A stretch of DNA of 42,654 nucleotides from Ruminococcus sp. (GCA_017395925.1 JAFQNJ010000049.1:1-42654); one strand, 5' to 3'; shown: positions 15,569 through 25,149, counted from the first letter of the stretch. The notes: a model not told the origin generated them from the letters alone. Numbers and translations: made by a program.

Positions 15569-16159
15569 ATGTTCAGAACAAGTGAAATCAGCAGAAAAAC
15601 CGCTGAAACAGATATATATCTTGCCATCAATCTGGACGGCACGGGCAAATCCGAAATCAACACAGGTATGGGTTTTCTTGACCATATGCTCACTCTCTTT
15701 GCATCCCACGGAAGATTTGACCTCACCGTCAGATGCAAAGGAGACCTGCAGGTTGACTGTCACCACAGTGCTGAGGATATCGGCATTTGCCTTGGCAAGG
15801 CTTTCGAGGAGGCACTCTCCGACAAGCGGGGAATCCGCCGCTACGGACACATTATTCTGCCTATGGACGAGACCCTTATTCTCTCTGCCGCAGATATCTC
15901 GGGCAGAAGCTGTCTTGCCTATAGTGTACAGTATCCCACCGAGAAAATCGGCGAGTTTGACACAGAGCTTGTGGAGGAATTCTTCGTATCCTTTGTGCGT
16001 AACTGCCCCATGAGCCTCCACATTGAAAAACTTGCAGGCTCAAACTCTCACCATATTGCAGAGGGCGTCTTCAAATCCGTTGCCAGAACTCTGCGCCGTG
16101 CGGTGTCATTTGACCCCGACACTATTAATGAAATTCCTTCAACAAAGGGTGTACTCTGA
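15569..16159 (+). CDS. hisB: Imidazoleglycerol-phosphate dehydratase
   Basis: A 196-residue monofunctional IGPD: dehydrates imidazole glycerol phosphate to imidazole acetol phosphate. The two internal repeats with Mn-binding motifs are visible: GFLDHMLTLFASHG, DCHHSAEDIGI and the second-half partners CHHSAED/SNSHHIAEGVFKS. There is no fused phosphatase domain, in keeping with a separate PHP phosphatase at the operon end. AAAGGAG precedes the ATG. The stop overlaps hisH by 1 nt (TGATG). Confidence 0.97.
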   Translation: MFRTSEISRKTAETDIYLAINLDGTGKSEINTGMGFLDHMLTLFASHGRFDLTVRCKGDLQVDCHHSAEDIGICLGKAFEEALSDKRGIRRYGHIILPMDETLILSAADISGRSCLAYSVQYPTEKIGEFDTELVEEFFVSFVRNCPMSLHIEKLAGSNSHHIAEGVFKSVARTLRRAVSFDPDTINEIPSTKGVL

Positions 16160-16773
16160 TGATTGGTATTATTGACTACGGTGTGGGAAACCTTTTTTCC
16201 CTGAAATCCTCCTTTGAAGCCATTGGCGAAGAGGTCTTTGTCTCGGGTGACAAAGAGGAACTCAAAAAAGCTTCGGGACTTATCCTTCCGGGTGTGGGAG
16301 CATACTCCGATGCTGCAGAGAAACTTCGCAAAAGCGGACTTGACGATTTTGTCAGGGAATGTGCCCGAGAGGGAAAACCCCTGATGGGTATCTGTCTGGG
16401 TATGCAGCTCCTCTTTGAGAAGAGCTTTGAGTACGGCGAGCATCAGGGTCTCGGCATCCTGAAGGGTCAGGTTGTACCCATGGAGGGCAAGCTTCCCCAA
16501 AGCCTCAAAATCCCCCACATCGGCTGGAACGGACTGAAATTCACCAAGGAATGTCCCCTCTTTGAGAATATCACAGAGGGCGACTGTGTGTACTTCGTCC
16601 ACTCTTATTATGCGGTGGACTGTGAGGAATCTCTGGCATCAACCACCGAATACGGCGAGATTATGACCGCCGCTGTCTGCAAGGATAACGTCTACGGATG
16701 CCAGTTCCACCCCGAAAAAAGCGGCAAAGTGGGACTTGAGATTCTCCGTTCATTTTCAAAGCTATGCAAATAA
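16159..16773 (+). CDS. hisH: Imidazole glycerol phosphate synthase, glutaminase subunit
   Basis: A 204-residue class I glutamine amidotransferase that supplies ammonia to HisF. IIDYGVGNLFSLKSSF is the N-terminal signature, PGVGAYSDA the oxyanion region, GICLGMQLLFE carries the nucleophile Cys, and CQFHPEKSG the His-Glu of the triad. YFVHSYY is also typical. It starts on the last base of the hisB stop and ends 24 nt before hisA, the largest gap within the operon, which holds AAGGAAGG for hisA. Confidence 0.97.
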   Translation: MIGIIDYGVGNLFSLKSSFEAIGEEVFVSGDKEELKKASGLILPGVGAYSDAAEKLRKSGLDDFVRECAREGKPLMGICLGMQLLFEKSFEYGEHQGLGILKGQVVPMEGKLPQSLKIPHIGWNGLKFTKECPLFENITEGDCVYFVHSYYAVDCEESLASTTEYGEIMTAAVCKDNVYGCQFHPEKSGKVGLEILRSFSKLCK

Positions 16774-16797
16774 TCACTTTTCACAAGGAAGGTTAAT

Positions 16798-17511
16798 ATG
16801 AATATTTTTCCTGCTATTGATTTATACGGCGGCAAGGCGGTACGTCTTTTCAAGGGCGACTACAATCAGATGACCGTATATAACGACAACCCGCTGGAGG
16901 TTGCCAAGACCTTTGAGAAGCTGGGTGCAACGCACTTGCATCTGGTGGACCTTGAGGGTGCCAGAAACGGCAAACCCGGCAACCTTGACACTATAAAGAA
17001 AATCACCGAGGAAACCAGCCTCTTCACCGAAGTGGGCGGCGGCATCCGCAATATGGATGTGGCAAGAGCGTACATCGAAAGCGGCGTTGACAGAATCATT
17101 CTCGGTACTGCCGCAGTAAACGACCAGGCTTTTCTGAAGGAAGCTGTCAGCACCTTCGGCGACAAGGTAGCCGTGGGCGTTGACATCAAGGACGGCTTTG
17201 TTGCCATTAAGGGCTGGACAGAAAAGTCCGATGTATCCGCCGAGGACTTTATGAAAAAGATGGAAGATTTAGGTGTTAAGACCGTAATATCCACAGATAT
17301 CTCCCGCGACGGTGCAATGAAGGGCAGCAACAACGAGCTATACAGAAAGCTCTCACAGAATTACTCCCTTGACATTATTGCCTCGGGAGGTGTCAGCACC
17401 ATTGATGATATAAAGGCTCTCTCCGATATGAACCTTTACGGAGCAATTATCGGCAAGGCTTACTACATAGGTGCAATAGATCTGAAGGAAGCTATAGAGG
17501 TGGCAGGATGA
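16798..17511 (+). CDS. hisA: ProFAR isomerase
   Basis: A 237-residue TIM-barrel isomerase (Amadori rearrangement of N'-[(5'-phosphoribosyl)formimino]-5-aminoimidazole-4-carboxamide ribonucleotide). PAIDLYGGKAVRLFKGDY carries the first catalytic Asp; the second Asp is in ISTDISRDGAMKGSN. Phosphate sites are VGGGIRN and ASGGVST. A strong AAGGAAGG precedes the ATG. Its stop overlaps the hisF start (ATGA), as in many his operons, and the two are ancient duplicates of each other. Confidence 0.97.
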   Translation: MNIFPAIDLYGGKAVRLFKGDYNQMTVYNDNPLEVAKTFEKLGATHLHLVDLEGARNGKPGNLDTIKKITEETSLFTEVGGGIRNMDVARAYIESGVDRIILGTAAVNDQAFLKEAVSTFGDKVAVGVDIKDGFVAIKGWTEKSDVSAEDFMKKMEDLGVKTVISTDISRDGAMKGSNNELYRKLSQNYSLDIIASGGVSTIDDIKALSDMNLYGAIIGKAYYIGAIDLKEAIEVAG

Positions 17512-18266
17512 TTACAAAGAGAATTATCCCCTGTCTTGATGTCCGCGACGGCAGAGTTGTCAAGGGCGTGAATTTTCAGGGACTTTCGGATGTTTCATCT
17601 CCCGTGGAGCTGGGTAAATTCTACAGCGACTGCGGTGCCGATGAGCTTGTTTTCTACGATATAACTGCTTCTGCCGAGGGCAGAGCCCTTTTCACCGACA
17701 TTCTCCGCCAGGTGGCAAAGACCATATTCATTCCCCTGACCGTGGGCGGCGGCATCAACACTCTGGATGACTTTGACCGAGTGCTCAAGTGCGGTGCCGA
17801 CAAGGTGAGTGTCAATTCAGGTGCCATCCGCAACCCCGACCTTATCAACGCGGCGGCACAGAAATACGGCAACCAGTGCGTTGTAATTTCCGCCGATGTC
17901 AAGCGTGTTGACGGTGTGTTCAGGGTATTTGCCAAGGGCGGCAGAGAGAATACCGGTATGGAGGCAATAAGCTGGATCAAGTCCTGCGTTGAACGCGGTG
18001 CAGGCGAGGTTGTCCTCAACTCCATCGACACCGACGGCGTCAAGGGCGGCTTCGATATTGAGATGCTCCGTGCCGTATGTGATGCAGTAAATGTTCCCGT
18101 TATCGCCTCAGGCGGTGCAGGATGTGCCGAGGATTTCGTCAAGCTTTTCAACACTCTCCCCAAGGTGGATGCAGGTCTCGCGGCCTCTATCTTCCACTTC
18201 GGCGAAGTGAGCATCCCCGAGCTCAAGAAAATTCTCAAAGAGAATAATATCAATGTGAGGTTATAA
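17508..18266 (+). CDS. hisF: Imidazole glycerol phosphate synthase, cyclase subunit
   Basis: A 252-residue TIM barrel that closes the imidazole ring with ammonia from HisH, releasing [23 protein letters not shown] holds the first catalytic Asp and [10 protein letters not shown] the second. [13 protein letters not shown] and [11 protein letters not shown] are phosphate-binding loops. AGGTGGCAGG upstream of the ATG serves as ribosome binding site inside hisA. It ends 2 nt before hisI. Confidence 0.98.
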   Translation: MITKRIIPCLDVRDGRVVKGVNFQGLSDVSSPVELGKFYSDCGADELVFYDITASAEGRALFTDILRQVAKTIFIPLTVGGGINTLDDFDRVLKCGADKVSVNSGAIRNPDLINAAAQKYGNQCVVISADVKRVDGVFRVFAKGGRENTGMEAISWIKSCVERGAGEVVLNSIDTDGVKGGFDIEMLRAVCDAVNVPVIASGGAGCAEDFVKLFNTLPKVDAGLAASIFHFGEVSIPELKKILKENNINVRL

Positions 18267-18268
18267 TT

Positions 18269-18916
18269 ATGATAGATATCAGTACACTTAAATTCGACGA
18301 AAAAGGTCTTATCCCCGCCATTGTCACCGATGCTGACACAGGTGCGGTGCTGACCCTTGCATATATGAACGAGGAGAGCCTTAAAATCTCCATGGAGAAG
18401 GGGCTGACCTGCTTTTTCAGCCGCTCACGTCAGGAGCTGTGGCTCAAGGGCGAGACAAGCGGAAACTACCAGCACATTGTGTCCATCACCGCTGACTGTG
18501 ACAACGATGCTCTGGTGGTAAAAGTGAGAAAGGACGGCCCTGCCTGCCACACAGGTACAGACTCCTGCTTCACAAAGCTCCTCTTTGAGGGTGAAGAACC
18601 CGACGGCTTCAAAATGGAAAACCTCTATTCCCTGCTCCTCTCCCGAAAGGAAAACCTCCCCGAAGGCTCATACACCACCTATCTCTTCGAAAAGGGTATT
18701 GACAAGATTCTCAAGAAGGTTGGCGAAGAGTGCACCGAGGTAATCATCGGCGGCAAAGCAGGCGACAAAGCCGAGACAATCTACGAAATCGCAGACCTTG
18801 CATATCACGTAATGGTGCTTATGGTAGAGATGGGCATTTCCGTTGAGGATATCAGAAAAGAGCTTGCCGGGAGACACGTTATCGACCACAAGGTCAAGCA
18901 GGAAAAGATGGTATGA
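18269..18916 (+). CDS. hisIE: Bifunctional phosphoribosyl-AMP cyclohydrolase / phosphoribosyl-ATP pyrophosphatase
   Basis: A 215-residue fusion. Residues about 1-110 are His[50 protein letters not shown] and [11 protein letters not shown] carry the metal and substrate residues. Residues about 117-215 are HisE, an all-alpha MazG-like pyrophosphatase with [15 protein letters not shown] and [11 protein letters not shown]. The fused form catalyses steps 2 and 3 in one chain. The stop overlaps the phosphatase start by 4 nt (ATGA). Confidence 0.97.
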   Translation: MIDISTLKFDEKGLIPAIVTDADTGAVLTLAYMNEESLKISMEKGLTCFFSRSRQELWLKGETSGNYQHIVSITADCDNDALVVKVRKDGPACHTGTDSCFTKLLFEGEEPDGFKMENLYSLLLSRKENLPEGSYTTYLFEKGIDKILKKVGEECTEVIIGGKAGDKAETIYEIADLAYHVMVLMVEMGISVEDIRKELAGRHVIDHKVKQEKMV

Positions 18917-19725
18917 TAAAATCGAACTACCACACACATACATTCTACTGCGACGGCAAGGACACTCCCGAAGAAATGGTAAAAGCCGCTATAGAAAGCG
19001 GTCTTGATATTCTGGGATTTTCAGGGCACAGTCCTCTGGGCGATGCCGACTGGTGTATGTCAGAAGAAGAACTTACCGATTACAAAGCAGAAATTCTCAA
19101 TCTCAAGGAAAAATACAGCGGTGAGATAGAAATTCTTTGCGGTCTTGAGCACGACTATTACAGCGAAAACTCCACCGACGGCTTTGACTATATTATCGGC
19201 TCCGTCCACGCCCTCAAGGTAAGCGACGGGCTTCTTCCCCTTGACGACAGCAGAGAAATCCTTGAAAACGGCATAAATAAGTACTTCGGCGGCGATGCTC
19301 TCGCCCTTGCAGAGTGCTACTTTGATACCCTCTCGGATGTGGTGAGGAAAACCTCGGCACAGATTATCGGGCATACGGATTTAATCACTAAATACGACGA
19401 AAAGGGTGCTCCCCTCTTCGACACGACCCACCCCCGCTATACAGCCGCCTACACAAAAGCGGTTAAAAAGCTCTGTGAAAGCGGTGCTTTGTTTGAAGTA
19501 AACACAGGGGCTATGACCCGAGGTCTTCGCACTACCCCCTATCCCCATAAAGATATTCTGAAGGTTATCAGGGAATGCGGTGCAGATGTAATAATCAACT
19601 CCGACTGCCACGACAGAAATTTCCTCACCTACGGCTTTGAGGATGCCCTCGCACTTCTTAAAGAGTGCGGATTCCACAGAGTGGCATATCTCTCAAAGGG
19701 CACAGTGAAATTCCAAAAAATATAA
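18913..19725 (+). CDS. hisK: Histidinol-phosphatase, PHP type
   Basis: A 270-residue polymerase-and-histidinol-phosphatase (PHP) domain enzyme that removes phosphate from histidinol phosphate, unrelated to the HAD phosphatase of E. coli HisB. Metal motifs: [11 protein letters not shown] (HxH), [15 protein letters not shown] (Glu), [15 protein letters not shown] and INSDCHD (Asp-x-His). It completes the pathway, so every enzyme from PRPP to histidine is in this operon. A terminator follows 10 nt after the stop. Symbol usage varies (hisJ or hisK). Confidence 0.93.
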   Translation: MIKSNYHTHTFYCDGKDTPEEMVKAAIESGLDILGFSGHSPLGDADWCMSEEELTDYKAEILNLKEKYSGEIEILCGLEHDYYSENSTDGFDYIIGSVHALKVSDGLLPLDDSREILENGINKYFGGDALALAECYFDTLSDVVRKTSAQIIGHTDLITKYDEKGAPLFDTTHPRYTAAYTKAVKKLCESGALFEVNTGAMTRGLRTTPYPHKDILKVIRECGADVIINSDCHDRNFLTYGFEDALALLKECGFHRVAYLSKGTVKFQKI

Positions 19726-19735
19726 GAAAACATAA

Positions 19736-19778
19736 AAAATCCCGAAAGCTTAAAACTTTCGGGATTTATCTTTTTAAT
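19736..19778 (+). terminator. Terminator of the his operon, between convergent genes
   Basis: AAATCCCGAAAG pairs with CTTTCGGGATTT around a 7-nt loop, followed by a T-rich tail. It can also stop the opposing lipoprotein transcript that ends at 19793. Confidence 0.88.
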
Positions 19779-19792
19779 AGTTTGTATACAGA

Positions 19793-20470
19793 TTATTTAC
19801 TGCCCTGCTTCTCAACGCTGTCAAGAGCCTTTTTGTTCTCTTTGAAGATTCTTTCCGCCTCTGCCTCGGTTACACCTGCAAGTTCAATCTTCTCATATGT
19901 ACCGCTGAGCTCGTGGCCGTCAACCTCTGTGAAAGCAAGCTCCATAATCTCGCGGTCGCCGTTCTCAAGTTTGTTGTACTTGAGATAGTAGTAGTCAGCC
20001 TCTTTGGAAAGATCCTCACCTACAACAATGTAAGAGAGACCTGACTTGTCGGTATAGAACCATACGCAGGGAGCCTTGGCATCCGCAGAGGACTTGGAGG
20101 TAATATCAGCAAACTCCAGAGAATCAGCGTAGAACTCAGAGAAAATTACAGCCGAACCGCTATCGAAGCCGTAAATCTGCTGTTTGTTGGCATAGGGGGT
20201 TGTGCCGTCGGAATAAGCAACGTAGAGTTCGGGGTTGCCGTCACCTGTGAAATCAAGAAGTCTCATAACAGCAACACCGCTGAGAACACCGCCAAGCTCG
20301 GGGTCTACCTTATACTCACCCTTGCCGTACTCGCTGGAGAGATTATCATAGTTTTTGTTGAATACATCAGCACGGTCGGTATTACCGAGGTCAAGTGTCT
20401 GGGTGGATTTGCAGGCTGCCAGAGAGCAAACTGTCAAAACTAAAAGTAATATTGCAAGAACTTTTTTCAT
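19793..20470 (-). CDS. Lipoprotein with an acidic D-x-TGDG-N loop
   Basis: A 225-residue predicted lipoprotein of unknown function. The signal peptide ends in a lipobox, SLAAC, with lipidated Cys20. The mature part contains LLDFTGDGNPELYVAYSDG, which resembles the D-x-[ST]-G-D-G-x-x-E loops of FG-GAP or EF-hand-like secreted proteins common in Clostridia; this may bind calcium. The C-terminus has a charged helix (EAEAERIFKENKKALDS). The ATG at 20470 has GGAG about 10 nt upstream. It stands alone between the his and clpC terminators with its own promoter. Confidence 0.75.
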   Translation of the reverse strand: MKKVLAILLLVLTVCSLAACKSTQTLDLGNTDRADVFNKNYDNLSSEYGKGEYKVDPELGGVLSGVAVMRLLDFTGDGNPELYVAYSDGTTPYANKQQIYGFDSGSAVIFSEFYADSLEFADITSKSSADAKAPCVWFYTDKSGLSYIVVGEDLSKEADYYYLKYNKLENGDREIMELAFTEVDGHELSGTYEKIELAGVTEAEAERIFKENKKALDSVEKQGSK

Positions 20471-20497
20471 AAAAAAACAACTCCAAAATATAATATA

Positions 20498-20531
20498 CAG
20501 ATATTTTACTATATCTGAAGGAAATTTTCAA
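20498..20531 (-). promoter_or_regulatory. Promoter with overlapping palindrome, upstream of the lipoprotein
   Basis: Minus strand: TTGAAA (20526-20531), 17 bp, TAAAAT (20503-20508). A perfect 7-bp inverted repeat with a 6-bp centre, CAGATAT..ATATCTG (20498-20517), covers the -10 and could be an operator. Confidence 0.6.
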
Positions 20532-20575
20532 TAGATATTGTCAAAATATATTGATTCACATATAGCGGCACAGAA

Positions 20576-20612
20576 TAAAACGGCAGAGAGGTCTCAATGC
20601 TTCTCTGCCGTA
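20576..20612 (-). terminator. Terminator of the ctsR-mcsA-mcsB-clpC operon
   Basis: CGGCAGAGA (20581-20589) pairs with TCTCTGCCG (20602-20610). On the minus strand it is followed by TTTTATT, 14 nt after the clpC stop. Confidence 0.85.
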
Positions 20613-20623
20613 AAATTTATTCA

Positions 20624-23086
20624 TTACACTTTTTCGAAGGTGAATTCTCCGTCCTTAACATCGCAAAGAATCCTTTTTGCACCGGCGAACTCACCCGAGA
20701 GAAGTTTCTCGGAGAGCACGTCTTCTATCTTTGTCACAATGGCACGCCTTAAAGGTCGTGCACCATAGGTATCATCAAAGCCCTCTCTGCTGATTTTAAG
20801 GAGTGCTTCTTCGCTTACCTCAAATTCAAGTCCCAGAGCCTTCATCCTGTCCTTCAGATTATCTGTCATCAGTGCGGCAATCTCTTTGATTTCATCCTCC
20901 GTAAGCTTGCCGAATACAATTATATCATCCACGCGATTGAGGAACTCGGGTCTGAATACAGAACGAAGCTCCGACATAACAGTATCGCGGATTTTCGCGT
21001 CACTCGCCGCTTCTTTGCCGTCCTGCGGTGTAAAGCCCAGGGTCATATTGTCGCTTACAATCTGCCTTGCACCCACGTTTGAGGTCATAATAATCACCGT
21101 GTTGCAGAAGTTCACGGTACGACCCTGAGAATCTGTGAGTCTGCCGTCCTCCAGAATCTGCAGAAGCATATTGAATACATCGGGATGAGCCTTCTCTATC
21201 TCGTCAAAGAGTATGACGGAGTAGGGCTTTCTGCGGACTTTCTCGGTGAGCTGTCCGCCCTCCTCAAATCCTACGTATCCGGGAGGAGAACCGATGAGTT
21301 TTGATACGGTGTGCTTCTCCATATACTCGCTCATATCAAGTCTGAGCATTGCATTTTCGTCCCCGAACATACACTGGGCAAGAGCTTTTGTAAGTTCGGT
21401 TTTGCCCACACCTGTAGGACCGAGGAATATGAAGGAACCCACGGGGCGGTTAGGTGAACGAAGTCCCGAGCGGCTTCTCCTCACAGCCCTTGCCACTGCT
21501 GTCACCGCCTCATTCTGACCGATAACCCTTCTGTGAAGTTCGCTCTCCAGATTTACAAGTCGTTCGCTTTCCTCGCGGGTAAGCTCACGGACGGGAACAC
21601 CGGACCACAGGCTTACAACCTCGGCTATATCCTCGGGAGTAACCTCTGAATGAAGAGCGGATTTTTTCTCCCGAAGTGCGTCCTTGAATTTCTCAAATTC
21701 CTCTTTCTTACGCTTTACAGTGTCGCGGATTTTTGCGGCTCTCTCAAAGTCCTGACTGTTTACCGCCTCTGACTTTTCTTTCTCAAGGTCTTCTATCTCC
21801 GCTTCGAAATTCTTAAACTCCTCGGGAGGTATCATAGCGCCGAGCCTTACCTTGGATGCCGCCTCATCAATGAGGTCAATGGCTTTGTCGGGGAGGAATC
21901 TGTCGGCAATGTATCGCTCTGACAGCTTAACCGCCGCTTCTATCGCCTCCTTCGTAATGGTCACCTTGTGGTGCGCCTCGTATCTGTCACGAAGTCCCAT
22001 AAGAATACTGACGGACTGCTCCGCGGTGGGTTCCGCTACCGTCACAGGCTGAAATCTTCTCTCAAGGGCGGAGTCCTTCTCGATATATTTTCTGTACTCC
22101 TGAAGGGTTGTGGCACCGATTACCTGAAAATCTCCCTTCGCCAGAGAAGGCTTCAGGATATTGGCGGCATCCGCCGAGCCTTCTGCCGAACCTGCTCCCA
22201 CAATTGTGTGGAGTTCATCTATAAACAGAATGATGTCTTTAGCCTCCGCCAGTTCCTCGATAACCGACTTGATTCTCTCCTCGAAGTCGCCGCGGTACTT
22301 GGTACCCGCTATCATAGAGGTAAGGTTGAGGCTCACTACCCTTTTATCAAGGAGAATTTCAGGGACATCTCCCTCCGAAATCTTTCTTGCCAGTCCCTCT
22401 GCAACGGCGGTTTTGCCCACACCGGGCTCACCCACCAGCACAGGGTTATTCTTTGTTCGGCGGGAGAGAATCTGAATAACTCTGGTGATTTCCTCGTCTC
22501 TGCCGATTACAGGGTCGATCTCCCCTGCCTTTGCCGCCGCAGTCAGGTCTCTGCCGAATTTTTCCAGAGTTTTTGCTCTCTTGTTTGATGCATTTTCTGT
22601 TTCTTCTCTGCCGCTTTCTCCGCTGTACGGAGAGCTTCTGCGGGAATTCTCACCAAGACTTGCTCTGAGTGAACTCATTACAGCCTGAACACTCACGCCC
22701 GACTCCTCCAGAAACCTCACGGCGTAACTGTCGCCCTCTGAAAGTATTGCCATCAGCAGGTGCTCCGTACCCACAAAGTTGTGCCCGATGCGTGCAGAAT
22801 ACATTACCGCATTCTGCATTACCCGCTTTGAGCGGGGTGTGAAGTCATCCGGTGAGAGGGATGTGACATTGCCCACACCCACGGAATTTCTGATGAGGGT
22901 GGTGAGATCATCGGAACTCAGTCCCGAGGATTTCAGCACCACCGCCGCAACTCCCGAGCCTTCAAGAGCAAGTCCCAGCAGCAGATGCTCGGTGCCTATA
23001 TAAGTGTGTCCCATAGCCGATGCCTGAGATATTGCAATATTCAAAGCATCGTTTGCCTTCTGTGTAAAACCTTTGAAATTATACAT
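20624..23086 (-). CDS. clpC: ATP-dependent unfoldase ClpC (Clp protease ATPase subunit)
   Basis: An 820-residue Hsp100 AAA+ protein (B. subtilis ClpC 810 aa). In order: double Clp_N repeat (residues about 1-145), AAA1 with Walker A GEPGVGKT (219-226) and Walker B ILFIDELHT, a UVR/middle region (about 425-475, NSQDFERAAKIRD), AAA2 with Walker A GPTGVGKT (556-563) and Walker B VILFDEIEK, and a ClpP-docking tripeptide LGF (about 683-685) in the place of VGF. It unfolds substrates delivered by adaptors such as McsB or MecA into ClpP. It is the last gene of the CtsR operon, 69 nt after mcsB, with AGAGGATG before the ATG. ClpP is not in the window. Confidence 0.97.
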   Translation of the reverse strand: MYNFKGFTQKANDALNIAISQASAMGHTYIGTEHLLLGLALEGSGVAAVVLKSSGLSSDDLTTLIRNSVGVGNVTSLSPDDFTPRSKRVMQNAVMYSARIGHNFVGTEHLLMAILSEGDSYAVRFLEESGVSVQAVMSSLRASLGENSRRSSPYSGESGREETENASNKRAKTLEKFGRDLTAAAKAGEIDPVIGRDEEITRVIQILSRRTKNNPVLVGEPGVGKTAVAEGLARKISEGDVPEILLDKRVVSLNLTSMIAGTKYRGDFEERIKSVIEELAEAKDIILFIDELHTIVGAGSAEGSADAANILKPSLAKGDFQVIGATTLQEYRKYIEKDSALERRFQPVTVAEPTAEQSVSILMGLRDRYEAHHKVTITKEAIEAAVKLSERYIADRFLPDKAIDLIDEAASKVRLGAMIPPEEFKNFEAEIEDLEKEKSEAVNSQDFERAAKIRDTVKRKKEEFEKFKDALREKKSALHSEVTPEDIAEVVSLWSGVPVRELTREESERLVNLESELHRRVIGQNEAVTAVARAVRRSRSGLRSPNRPVGSFIFLGPTGVGKTELTKALAQCMFGDENAMLRLDMSEYMEKHTVSKLIGSPPGYVGFEEGGQLTEKVRRKPYSVILFDEIEKAHPDVFNMLLQILEDGRLTDSQGRTVNFCNTVIIMTSNVGARQIVSDNMTLGFTPQDGKEAASDAKIRDTVMSELRSVFRPEFLNRVDDIIVFGKLTEDEIKEIAALMTDNLKDRMKALGLEFEVSEEALLKISREGFDDTYGARPLRRAIVTKIEDVLSEKLLSGEFAGAKRILCDVKDGEFTFEKV

Positions 23087-23155
23087 ATCTTTTCATCCTC
23101 TCTGTGAAACCATATTTAATTCTGAATTTTTATTATTAATCGGATATCCTTCCTT

Positions 23156-24136
23156 TTATCTGAGTGTTGATTTAATAAGCTCTGCACGTACCTTGTCCCT
23201 CTCCTGAGGAGAGAGCTTTCTGCCCTCTCTGCGCATCAGGCTTGCAGGCTGTATACTGACAATGAGTTTATCCACTGTATCTATGGAAACATTGTCGATG
23301 ATACCTTCACAAATGCCGAGCCTTACGTTGGAGAGAAGTCTCACCGCCTCGTTGTAGCTTATAAGCCTTGCAGTAAGGAGTATTCCCATACTGCGGCTGA
23401 TTTTGTCCTGATACTCCATACTCTGCATAAGATTTTCACGGGTGAGCTTCTCCGTCTCTGAAAGCTGCAGGGCAATGTTGCGGATATTCTCCACCGCCGC
23501 CGCCTCGGAGATGCCGAGGGTCACCTGATTGCTGAGCTGATAGAGTGAGGATGTAGCATCCGTGCCCTCGCCGTAGGTACCCCTTATGGCAATGCCCAGC
23601 TTCTGAAGATTTGTGGCGATTCTCGGAACCGTGCGGGTCTCCGACATGGCACACAGATGCATCATAACAGATGCTCTCATGCCCGTACCCAGATTTGTGG
23701 GGCACTGGGTGAGATACCCAAGGTTTCTGTCAAAGGCAAAGTTTAAGTAAAGGGAGAGCTCTGACTCTATCTCCTCTGCTATGCGGTATGCTTCCTCCAC
23801 GCAGAGTCCGGGCAGGATAACCTGAATTCTCAGGTGGTCCTCCTCGTTAATCATAATGCTCACACTCTCGTCCTCAGACACCGCCAGAGCTCTGCCGCTC
23901 TGCTTGTCGGCAAACTCAGGGCTTATGAGATGCCTCTCCACCATAGATACAAGGTCAAGCTCGGAAAGCTCGGAAAGATTCACAAAGAGAAGCTTCTTTG
24001 AAAGATTCAGAACTGCCGCCTTGACTTTTTCTATTACCTCCGCCTTCTGAGCATCGCTCATTCTGTCGGGAAAAGGATATTCCCGAAGATTTCTGGCAAG
24101 CCTTACACGGGATGAAATATTAACTGCATCTGTCAT
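23156..24136 (-). CDS. mcsB: Protein arginine kinase McsB
   Basis: A 326-residue phosphagen-kinase-fold enzyme that phosphorylates arginine side chains, marking proteins for ClpC-ClpP, and that inactivates CtsR under stress. ISSRVRLARNLREYPFP is the N-terminal ATP:guanido signature; LGYLTQCPTNLGTGMRAS carries the catalytic Cys; IRGTYGEGTD and NQVTLG complete the nucleotide site. The start is the ATG at 24136, 1 nt after the mcsA stop and preceded by GGAGGGAAAG. A longer frame to 24217 lies within mcsA and is rejected. B. subtilis McsB is about 363 aa; this one is slightly short, mainly at the C-terminus. Confidence 0.95.
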   Translation of the reverse strand: MTDAVNISSRVRLARNLREYPFPDRMSDAQKAEVIEKVKAAVLNLSKKLLFVNLSELSELDLVSMVERHLISPEFADKQSGRALAVSEDESVSIMINEEDHLRIQVILPGLCVEEAYRIAEEIESELSLYLNFAFDRNLGYLTQCPTNLGTGMRASVMMHLCAMSETRTVPRIATNLQKLGIAIRGTYGEGTDATSSLYQLSNQVTLGISEAAAVENIRNIALQLSETEKLTRENLMQSMEYQDKISRSMGILLTARLISYNEAVRLLSNVRLGICEGIIDNVSIDTVDKLIVSIQPASLMRREGRKLSPQERDKVRAELIKSTLR

Positions 24137-24137
24137 T

Positions 24138-24650
24138 TTACTTTCCCTCCATTTCGCGGATTTTGTCGCGGAGCTCTGCGGCAAGCTCAAAGTTCTGAAC
24201 CTCCACCGCCTTATCAAGCTGCTTTTTCAGACCTTCTATCTGTTCTTTTATTTCTTTTTCGGAATTTTCTTTCGACTTCTCGGGAATTGCCTGTCTGCCG
24301 GGAGTTTTGCCGCTGTGTGTGGTGTTGCCGTGGATTCTCTTTACCGAAGGCAAAAGTTCATTATAGAACACCTCGTAGCACTTGGCACAGCCCACCTTGC
24401 CTGTGTTGGTGATGTCACCAAGAGTACTGCCGCACAGAGGACAACGAGCCGCACCGGACCTTGAGGGAAGTGCACCGAAGAGGCTCTTCATAAGGCCTCC
24501 GAACATATCGGGCATATCCATATCGAAAACATTATCAAATCCCATCTCGTGGGCACAGTCGCCGCAGAGCATATACTCCTCATACTCTCCGTTAACCACT
24601 CGCTTCACATGAGTGGTTGCATTTTTCACTTTACATTTCTGACATTTCAT
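24138..24650 (-). CDS. mcsA: McsA, zinc-finger activator of McsB
   Basis: A 170-residue protein. Four CxxC motifs bind zinc: CQKC (3-6), CGDC, CPLC and CAKC. The C-terminus is a UVR-type helical hairpin (KKQLDKAVEVQNFELAAELRD). McsA activates the arginine kinase McsB and helps control CtsR. AAGGAGGAG precedes the ATG. It sits between ctsR (20 nt upstream) and mcsB (1 nt downstream), the standard order. Confidence 0.95.
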   Translation of the reverse strand: MKCQKCKVKNATTHVKRVVNGEYEEYMLCGDCAHEMGFDNVFDMDMPDMFGGLMKSLFGALPSRSGAARCPLCGSTLGDITNTGKVGCAKCYEVFYNELLPSVKRIHGNTTHSGKTPGRQAIPEKSKENSEKEIKEQIEGLKKQLDKAVEVQNFELAAELRDKIREMEGK

Positions 24651-24670
24651 ATAATCTCCTCCTTATAATC

Positions 24671-25117
24671 TTACATTATGGAAAGTAGCATATTCTTACA
24701 CATCTGGGCTCTCAGCCGGTCACGCTCCGCAGAAGGCACTCCGTAGAGGCTTCGGTCGGATATTGCCGAGAGCATTATTTTTGAGGCTTCCTCACTTATT
24801 ATTGACGAGGAATTGAGGTTTCTAATCATCACCTGAGCAGTAATATTATCAAGCCCGTCGCCTATTGAATTAATTATATGCATCAGAGCCGTGTTTTTAT
24901 CAGTACGAATGCGGGTAATGCGGATATATCCGCCGCCGCCCCGTCTTGACTCTACCACATATCCCTGCTCGGGAGTGAATCGGGATGTCAGAACGTAGTT
25001 GATCTGGCTGGGCACACAACCGAAGCGGTCCGCAAGCTCATTCCGCCGTATCTGAACGTCCCCCTCATTCTCCAGAATTTCCATTATATATTCCGTGAGT
25101 ACATCGCTTAGTCTCAT
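24671..25117 (-). CDS. ctsR: Class III heat-shock repressor CtsR
   Basis: A 148-residue winged-helix repressor. The N-terminal DNA-binding part reads SDVLTEYIMEILENEG, IRRNELADRFGCVPSQINYV (recognition helix) and SRRGGGGYIRI (the Gly-rich wing that senses heat in B. subtilis CtsR). The C-terminal half is the dimerisation/McsB-interacting domain. AGAGGTGAT precedes the ATG. It is the first gene of its own operon, with three CtsR-type boxes in the promoter, so it should be autoregulated. Confidence 0.96.
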   Translation of the reverse strand: MRLSDVLTEYIMEILENEGDVQIRRNELADRFGCVPSQINYVLTSRFTPEQGYVVESRRGGGGYIRITRIRTDKNTALMHIINSIGDGLDNITAQVMIRNLNSSSIISEEASKIMLSAISDRSLYGVPSAERDRLRAQMCKNMLLSIM

Positions 25118-25149
25118 ACAATCACCTCTTATTAAGGTTGTCAGAAGTT

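Noticed and set aside
14755..15738. 327-codon open frame antisense to hisC and the start of hisB
   Set aside because: It overlaps two certain enzymes, has no family motif, and its length is explained by the codon bias of hisC on the other strand.
24137..24217. 27-residue N-terminal extension of McsB
   Set aside because: It would be read within mcsA in another frame; the ATG at 24136 has a strong ribosome binding site and gives the family N-terminus.
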